Source: Cellulomonas shaoxiangyii (GTDB lineage: Bacteria > Actinomycetota > Actinomycetes > Actinomycetales > Cellulomonadaceae). From it: a stretch of DNA of 64,000 nucleotides. Of the stretch, positions 60,137 through 64,000 are shown piece after piece. Under the pieces are notes generated by a model. The model saw only the letters and a list, made by a program, of their open reading frames with translations, did no database searches and was not told the DNA's origin. The DNA is taken from contig NZ_CP039291.1 in the NCBI RefSeq assembly GCF_004798685.1, forward strand, positions 2,046,001 to 2,110,000, in the 5' to 3' direction. How positions within the stretch are numbered: the stretch's first letter is position 1; every line of letters starts with the position of its first letter. The translations under genes and the position numbers were made by a program.

Positions 60137-60294
60137 GCGGCGACGGCTCCGGGCAGCGGGCGGTGCCCTACTACTGCCCGTTCTGCGCCGGCGAGGACCT
60201 CTTCCCCGCCGGGGAACGGCACGGCGAGTGGGAGTGCCGCACCTGCGCGCGCGTCTTCGCGCTGCGGTTCGTCGGCCTGGTGGGCACCCGGTGA
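60133..60294 (+). CDS. 53-residue zinc-ribbon-like protein between sirA and cysH
   Basis: ATG 60133 overlaps the sirA stop (ATGA) and its own stop overlaps the cysH GTG. Two CxxC knuckles 16 residues apart, YYCPFCAGEDLF and WECRTCARVFALRF, form a probable zinc ribbon. Similar tiny proteins sit at this place in Streptomyces cys operons. Function unknown; a small structural or regulatory partner of SirA or CysH is a guess from context. Confidence 0.8.
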   Translation: MSGDGSGQRAVPYYCPFCAGEDLFPAGERHGEWECRTCARVFALRFVGLVGTR

Positions 60295-61010
60295 GCGCCG
60301 CGACCCGCGCGCTGGCGGACCTCTCCCCCGACGAGCTGCGCGCCCTGGCGGAGCAGGCGGGCCGCGAGCTCGAGGGCGCGCACCCGGCGGACGTCCTGCG
60401 CTGGGCGGCCGACCGGTTCGGCCGCGACCTCGTCGTCGCGTCCTCGATGGGCGACGAGGTGCTGGTCGACCTCGCGGCGAAGGTCGTGCCGGGCATCGAC
60501 GTGATCTTCCTCGACACGGGCTACCACTTCGCCGAGACGATCGGGACGCGCGACTACTACGCCGACTTCACCGACGTGCGGCTGCGCACCGTGCTGCCGC
60601 TGGTGACGGTCGAGCAGCAGGACGCCGTGCACGGACCGCGTCTGCACGAGCGCAACCCCGACCTGTGCTGCGCGCTGCGCAAGGTGGAGCCCCTCGAGCG
60701 GGGGCTCGCCCCGTACACGGCGTGGGTGACCGGGATGCGCCGCGAGGACGCGCCGACTCGCAGCGACATCCCCGCCGTCGGCTGGGACGCCAAGCGGTCG
60801 AAGGTGAAGCTCAACCCCATCGCCGCGTGGACGCAGGACGACGTCGACGCGTACGTCGACGAGCACCACGTGGTGCTCAACCCGCTGCGCGAGGCGGGGT
60901 ACGCGTCGATCGGCTGCGCGCCGTGCACGCGGCCCGTCGCCGCGGGCGAGGACGCGCGGGCAGGGCGCTGGGCAGGCAGGAACAAGACGGAATGCGGGCT
61001 GCACACATGA
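60291..61010 (+). CDS. cysH: Assimilatory adenylyl-sulfate (APS) reductase
   Basis: 239 residues from GTG 60291. PAPS-reductase fold with LVVASSMGDEVLVDLAAKVVPGIDVIFLDTGYHF. The four cysteines of the [4Fe-4S] cluster are present as NPDLCCALRK and IGCAPCTRP, which marks the APS-using type; the redox Cys is in the terminal ECGLHT. It reduces APS to sulfite using thioredoxin. This agrees with the absence of a cysC (APS kinase) domain on the adjacent cysN. Confidence 0.95.
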   Translation: MSAATRALADLSPDELRALAEQAGRELEGAHPADVLRWAADRFGRDLVVASSMGDEVLVDLAAKVVPGIDVIFLDTGYHFAETIGTRDYYADFTDVRLRTVLPLVTVEQQDAVHGPRLHERNPDLCCALRKVEPLERGLAPYTAWVTGMRREDAPTRSDIPAVGWDAKRSKVKLNPIAAWTQDDVDAYVDEHHVVLNPLREAGYASIGCAPCTRPVAAGEDARAGRWAGRNKTECGLHT

Positions 61011-61957
61011 GCACGAGCACCAGCACGAGCACCCTCCCGGCGGGCACGGCGGCGCCCGCCGGCACGCACCTGACCCAGCTCGACGCGCTGGAGTCCGAGG
61101 CGGTCCACGTCATGCGTGAGGTCGCCGGCGAGCTCGAGCGCCCCGTGCTGCTCTTCTCGGGCGGCAAGGACTCGATCGTCATGCTGCACCTGGCGCGCAA
61201 GGCGTTCTGGCCCGCGCCCGTGCCGTTCCCGGTGATGCACGTCGACACGGGCCACAACTTCCCCGAGGTGATCGCGTACCGCGACGCCACGGTCGCCGAG
61301 CACGGGCTGCGGCTGGTCGTGGCGAGCGTCCAGGACGCCATCGACGACGGTCGCGTCGTCGAGGCGCCCGGCGGGTCGCGCAACCCGCTGCAGACCGTCC
61401 CGCTGCTCGACGCGATCACGGCGCACCGGTTCGACGCCGTGTTCGGCGGCGGCCGGCGCGACGAGGAGAAGGCGCGCGCGAAGGAGCGGATGTTCTCCCT
61501 GCGCGACGAGTTCGGGCAGTGGGACCCGCGCCGGCAGCGGCCCGAGCTGTGGGACCTGTACAACGGCCGGCACAGGCCCGGCGAGCACGTGCGCGTGTTC
61601 CCGCTGTCGAACTGGACCGAGCTCGACGTGTGGCGCTACATCGAGCGTGAGCGGATCCCCCTGCCCGAGATCTACTTCGCGCACGAGCGCGACGTGTTCG
61701 CGCGGGACGGCATGTGGCTGACGGCGGGCGACTGGGGCGGTCCGCGCCCCGGCGAGGTGGTCGAGCGACGCACCGTGCGGTACCGCACGGTCGGGGACAT
61801 GAGCTGCACGGGTGCGGTCGACTCGCACGCCGCGACGGTGGCCGAGGTCATCGCCGAGGTCGCGTCGAGCCGGCTGACCGAGCGCGGGGCGACCCGCGCG
61901 GACGACCGGGCCTCCGAGGCCGCCATGGAGGACCGCAAGCGCGAGGGGTACTTCTGA
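61007..61957 (+). CDS. cysD: Sulfate adenylyltransferase subunit 2
   Basis: 316 residues from ATG 61007 (overlaps the cysH stop). The first 20 residues are Ser/Thr repeats. ATP pyrophosphatase motif VLLFSGGKDSIVMLHLARKAFWP, MHVDTGHNFPEVIAYRD, FGGGRRDEEKARAKERMFSLRD and the C-terminal MEDRKREGYF are classic CysD. It makes APS from sulfate and ATP. Confidence 0.97.
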   Translation: MSTSTSTSTLPAGTAAPAGTHLTQLDALESEAVHVMREVAGELERPVLLFSGGKDSIVMLHLARKAFWPAPVPFPVMHVDTGHNFPEVIAYRDATVAEHGLRLVVASVQDAIDDGRVVEAPGGSRNPLQTVPLLDAITAHRFDAVFGGGRRDEEKARAKERMFSLRDEFGQWDPRRQRPELWDLYNGRHRPGEHVRVFPLSNWTELDVWRYIERERIPLPEIYFAHERDVFARDGMWLTAGDWGGPRPGEVVERRTVRYRTVGDMSCTGAVDSHAATVAEVIAEVASSRLTERGATRADDRASEAAMEDRKREGYF

Positions 61958-63423
61958 TGGGCACGCAGACGGCACCGCAGCTCGGCACCGGCCCCCGCAC
62001 CGCGACGGCGACCGCCACGCCCGGCGCCGCCGACCACGCGCAGCGTGACCTGCTGCGGCTCGCCACGGCCGGCTCGGTCGACGACGGCAAGAGCACGCTG
62101 ATCGGCCGCCTGCTGTACGACACGAAGTCGGTGCTCGCCGACCAGCTCTCGGCGGTCGAGCGCGCCACCGCCGCCCGCGGGGGGCACGCGACCGCGGTCG
62201 ACCTGGCGCTGCTGACCGACGGCCTGCGGGCCGAGCGCGAGCAGGGCATCACGATCGACGTCGCCTACCGGTACTTCTCGACCGCGCGGCGCGCGTTCGT
62301 CCTCGCGGACACGCCGGGGCACGTGCAGTACACGCGCAACATGGTCACGGGGGCGTCGACCGCCGAGCTCGCGATCGTCCTGGTCGACGCGCGCAAGGGC
62401 GTGCTCGAGCAGACCCGCCGGCACGCGGCGCTGACCGCGCTGCTCGGCGTCCCGCACGTCGTGCTGGCGGTGAACAAGATGGACCTCGTCGGCTTCGACG
62501 AGGCGACCTTCGCGGCCATCGCCCGGGAGTTCACCGACTACGCGCGGGTGCTCGGGCTGCCGGCCGTGCACGCCGTGCCGCTGTCCGCGCTCGACGGCGA
62601 CAACGTCGTCCTGCGCTCGGGCCGCACGCCCTGGTACGACGGCCCGACGCTGCTGGACCTGCTCGAGCGGGTCCCGGTCGGCCGGGACGCGGGCGCCGAG
62701 CCGCTGCGCCTGCCGGTGCAGTACGTCATCCGGCCCCGCACGCCCGAGCACCCCGACTACCGCGGGTACGCGGGCAAGCTCGCGTCGGGGGTCGTCCGGG
62801 TCGGCGACGAGCTGCGCGTGCTCCCGTCGGGGCGCACGAGCCGCGTCGTCGGCATCGACACGTTCGACGGGCCGCTCCAGGCCGCCGAGGCCCCGCGGTC
62901 GGTCACGGTGCGGCTCGCCGACGACCTCGACGTCGCGCGCGGCGACGTGCTCGCCCCGGCGGGCGAGGACGTGCGGACCGGCCAGGACCTCGTCGGCACG
63001 GTCTGCTGGCTCACCGAGCGCCGCTCCGTCGCGGGCGCGCGTGTGCTCGTGCGCACCGGCACCCGGACCGTCCGCGCGCTCCTGCGCGAGGTCGACGCGC
63101 GCCTGGACGTCGACACGCTCACCGTCGAGCGGTGGGACCCGGTCGACACGGTCCGCACGATCGACGCGACCGACACCTCGTCCGACGCCGCGCCGCGCTC
63201 GCTCGGCCTCAACGCGATCGGCCGCGTCCGCGTGCGGCTCGCGGAGCCGGTCGTGCTCGACGACTACGCGACGCACCGCCGCACGGGCGGGTTCCTCCTC
63301 GTCGACCCCACCGACGGCGGCACGCTCGCGGCCGGCATGGTCGGGCCCACCCTGCTCGACCGGCTGGTCCCCGTGCGCTCGGACGAGCGGGACGACGACT
63401 GGCTCGCGGGGGCGGGCATATGA
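61957..63423 (+). CDS. cysN: Sulfate adenylyltransferase subunit 1 (GTPase)
   Basis: 488 residues from ATG 61957, sharing one base with the cysD stop. G1 ATAGSVDDGKSTLIGRLLYDTKSV, G2/switch EREQGITIDVAYRYFST, G3 LADTPGHVQYTRNMVTGAS, and G4 AVNKMDLV. GTP hydrolysis drives sulfate activation by CysD. No APS kinase domain is fused at the C-terminus. Confidence 0.97.
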   Translation: MGTQTAPQLGTGPRTATATATPGAADHAQRDLLRLATAGSVDDGKSTLIGRLLYDTKSVLADQLSAVERATAARGGHATAVDLALLTDGLRAEREQGITIDVAYRYFSTARRAFVLADTPGHVQYTRNMVTGASTAELAIVLVDARKGVLEQTRRHAALTALLGVPHVVLAVNKMDLVGFDEATFAAIAREFTDYARVLGLPAVHAVPLSALDGDNVVLRSGRTPWYDGPTLLDLLERVPVGRDAGAEPLRLPVQYVIRPRTPEHPDYRGYAGKLASGVVRVGDELRVLPSGRTSRVVGIDTFDGPLQAAEAPRSVTVRLADDLDVARGDVLAPAGEDVRTGQDLVGTVCWLTERRSVAGARVLVRTGTRTVRALLREVDARLDVDTLTVERWDPVDTVRTIDATDTSSDAAPRSLGLNAIGRVRVRLAEPVVLDDYATHRRTGGFLLVDPTDGGTLAAGMVGPTLLDRLVPVRSDERDDDWLAGAGI

Positions 63424-64000
63424 CGGCCCGGCAGCCGCTGCTCCTCGACGTCGCCGGCCGGCGCGTCGTGGTCGTCGGCGGCGGGCCGGTGGCGGCCCGC
63501 CGCGTGCGCGGCCTGCTCGTGGACGGGGCGGACGTGCACGTCGTGGCGCCTGCCGTGTGCGAGGACCTGCGCGACCTCGCCGCGGCGGGCGGCGTGACGT
63601 GGCACGCGCGCGAGTACGCGGCCGGTGACCTCGACGGCGCGTGGCTGGTGCACACCGCGACGGGCGACCGCTGCACCGACGACGCCGTCGCGGCCGCCGC
63701 GGAGTCCGCCCGCACCTGGTGCGTGCGCGCCGACGACGCGTCCGCCTCCGCCGCGTGGACGCCGGCCGTCGCGCGCGCGGGCGACGTGACCGTCGCCGTG
63801 ACCGCCGGCGGCGACCCGCGCCGCGCCCGCGCCGTGCGCGCCGCCGTGCAGGGTCTGCTCGACGCCGGCGCGCTCCCCGTCCGCCGGCACCGCGCGGGGC
63901 CCGGACGCGTCACCCTCGTCGGCGGTGGCCCCGGGGACCCCGGCCTGATCACGACACGCGGACGGCGCGCGCTCGCGGAGGCCGACGTCGTCGTCGTGGA
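63420..64000 (+). CDS. cysG: Second siroheme synthase-type protein (partial, cut by window end)
   Basis: ATG 63420 overlaps the cysN stop (ATGA); 193 codons are visible and the gene continues past the edge. LLLDVAGRRVVVVGGGPVAARRVRGLLVDGADVHVVAPAVCEDL is the precorrin-2 dehydrogenase start, and GRVTLVGGGPGDPGLITTRGRRALAEADVVVV begins the uroporphyrinogen methyltransferase domain. It is clearly a paralogue of the protein at 2238-3536, including the shared GGGPVAARRV and VVAPAVCE stretches. It would supply siroheme for SirA. Confidence 0.9.
   Translation, partial: MTARQPLLLDVAGRRVVVVGGGPVAARRVRGLLVDGADVHVVAPAVCEDLRDLAAAGGVTWHAREYAAGDLDGAWLVHTATGDRCTDDAVAAAAESARTWCVRADDASASAAWTPAVARAGDVTVAVTAGGDPRRARAVRAAVQGLLDAGALPVRRHRAGPGRVTLVGGGPGDPGLITTRGRRALAEADVVVV

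Overview
The window is very GC-rich (third codon positions almost all G or C), gene-dense, and full of ATGA/GTGA four-base overlaps and GTG starts. The gene families (NnaR-like HemD fusion, ZapE, MoeZ-type ThiF-rhodanese, treY/treZ/glgX, ferredoxin-type sulfite reductase, DUF6457) point to an actinomycete. A member of Micrococcales near Cellulomonas is my best guess; this is inference from style and content, not from a marker gene. I see no rRNA, tRNA, CRISPR array, transposase or phage gene. It looks like ordinary chromosome devoted to inorganic nitrogen, sulfur, molybdenum and nickel metabolism.

Layout. 1-223: start of a YihY/BrkB membrane protein. 326-6549 (minus): nirB-nirD-siroheme synthase-HemD/NnaR-sirohydrochlorin chelatase, i.e. 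nitrite reductase with its own siroheme supply and probable regulator. 6772-8436 (plus): membrane-anchored sulfite-oxidase-type molybdoenzyme. 8457-14104 (minus): NarK-type nitrate transporter, then a 1411-residue nitrate reductase fused to a CysJ-like flavoprotein. nirB and narK share a 49-bp promoter module with identical spacing. 14420-24373: molybdenum cofactor and molybdate uptake (cupin, moeZ, mog, moaC, moeA, moaA, moaD, moaE, a MerR-HTH/TOBE regulator, modABC, mobA, DUF6457). These genes supply the cofactor for the two molybdoenzymes.

24442-27279: a helical protein of unknown function, a dolichol-phosphate-mannose-synthase-like/GtrA glycosyltransferase and a transglutaminase-like protease fold. 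27394-33942: glgX-treY-treZ, turning glycogen into trehalose. 33977-39035: a dipeptide/nickel-type ABC importer. 39229-39726: a DUF1269 membrane protein.

39778-55728 (minus): a long co-directional block that runs from ureA through a His-rich CbiX-like protein, ureB, ureC, ureF, ureG, ureD, a urea channel, a degenerate ABC-like protein, a YhgE/Pip membrane protein, a pore-loop/FUSC fusion and a MalT-type LuxR regulator. No UreE is present. The CbiX-like protein carries a tail with about 18 histidines and sits between ureA and ureB, so it is the best candidate in the window for an undescribed part of a known system (nickel delivery to urease).

55979-56895: a crcB pair (fluoride channel). 57095-58141: zapE. 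58475-64000: the sulfate assimilation operon sirA, a 53-residue zinc-ribbon protein, cysH, cysD, cysN and a second siroheme synthase cut by the window end.
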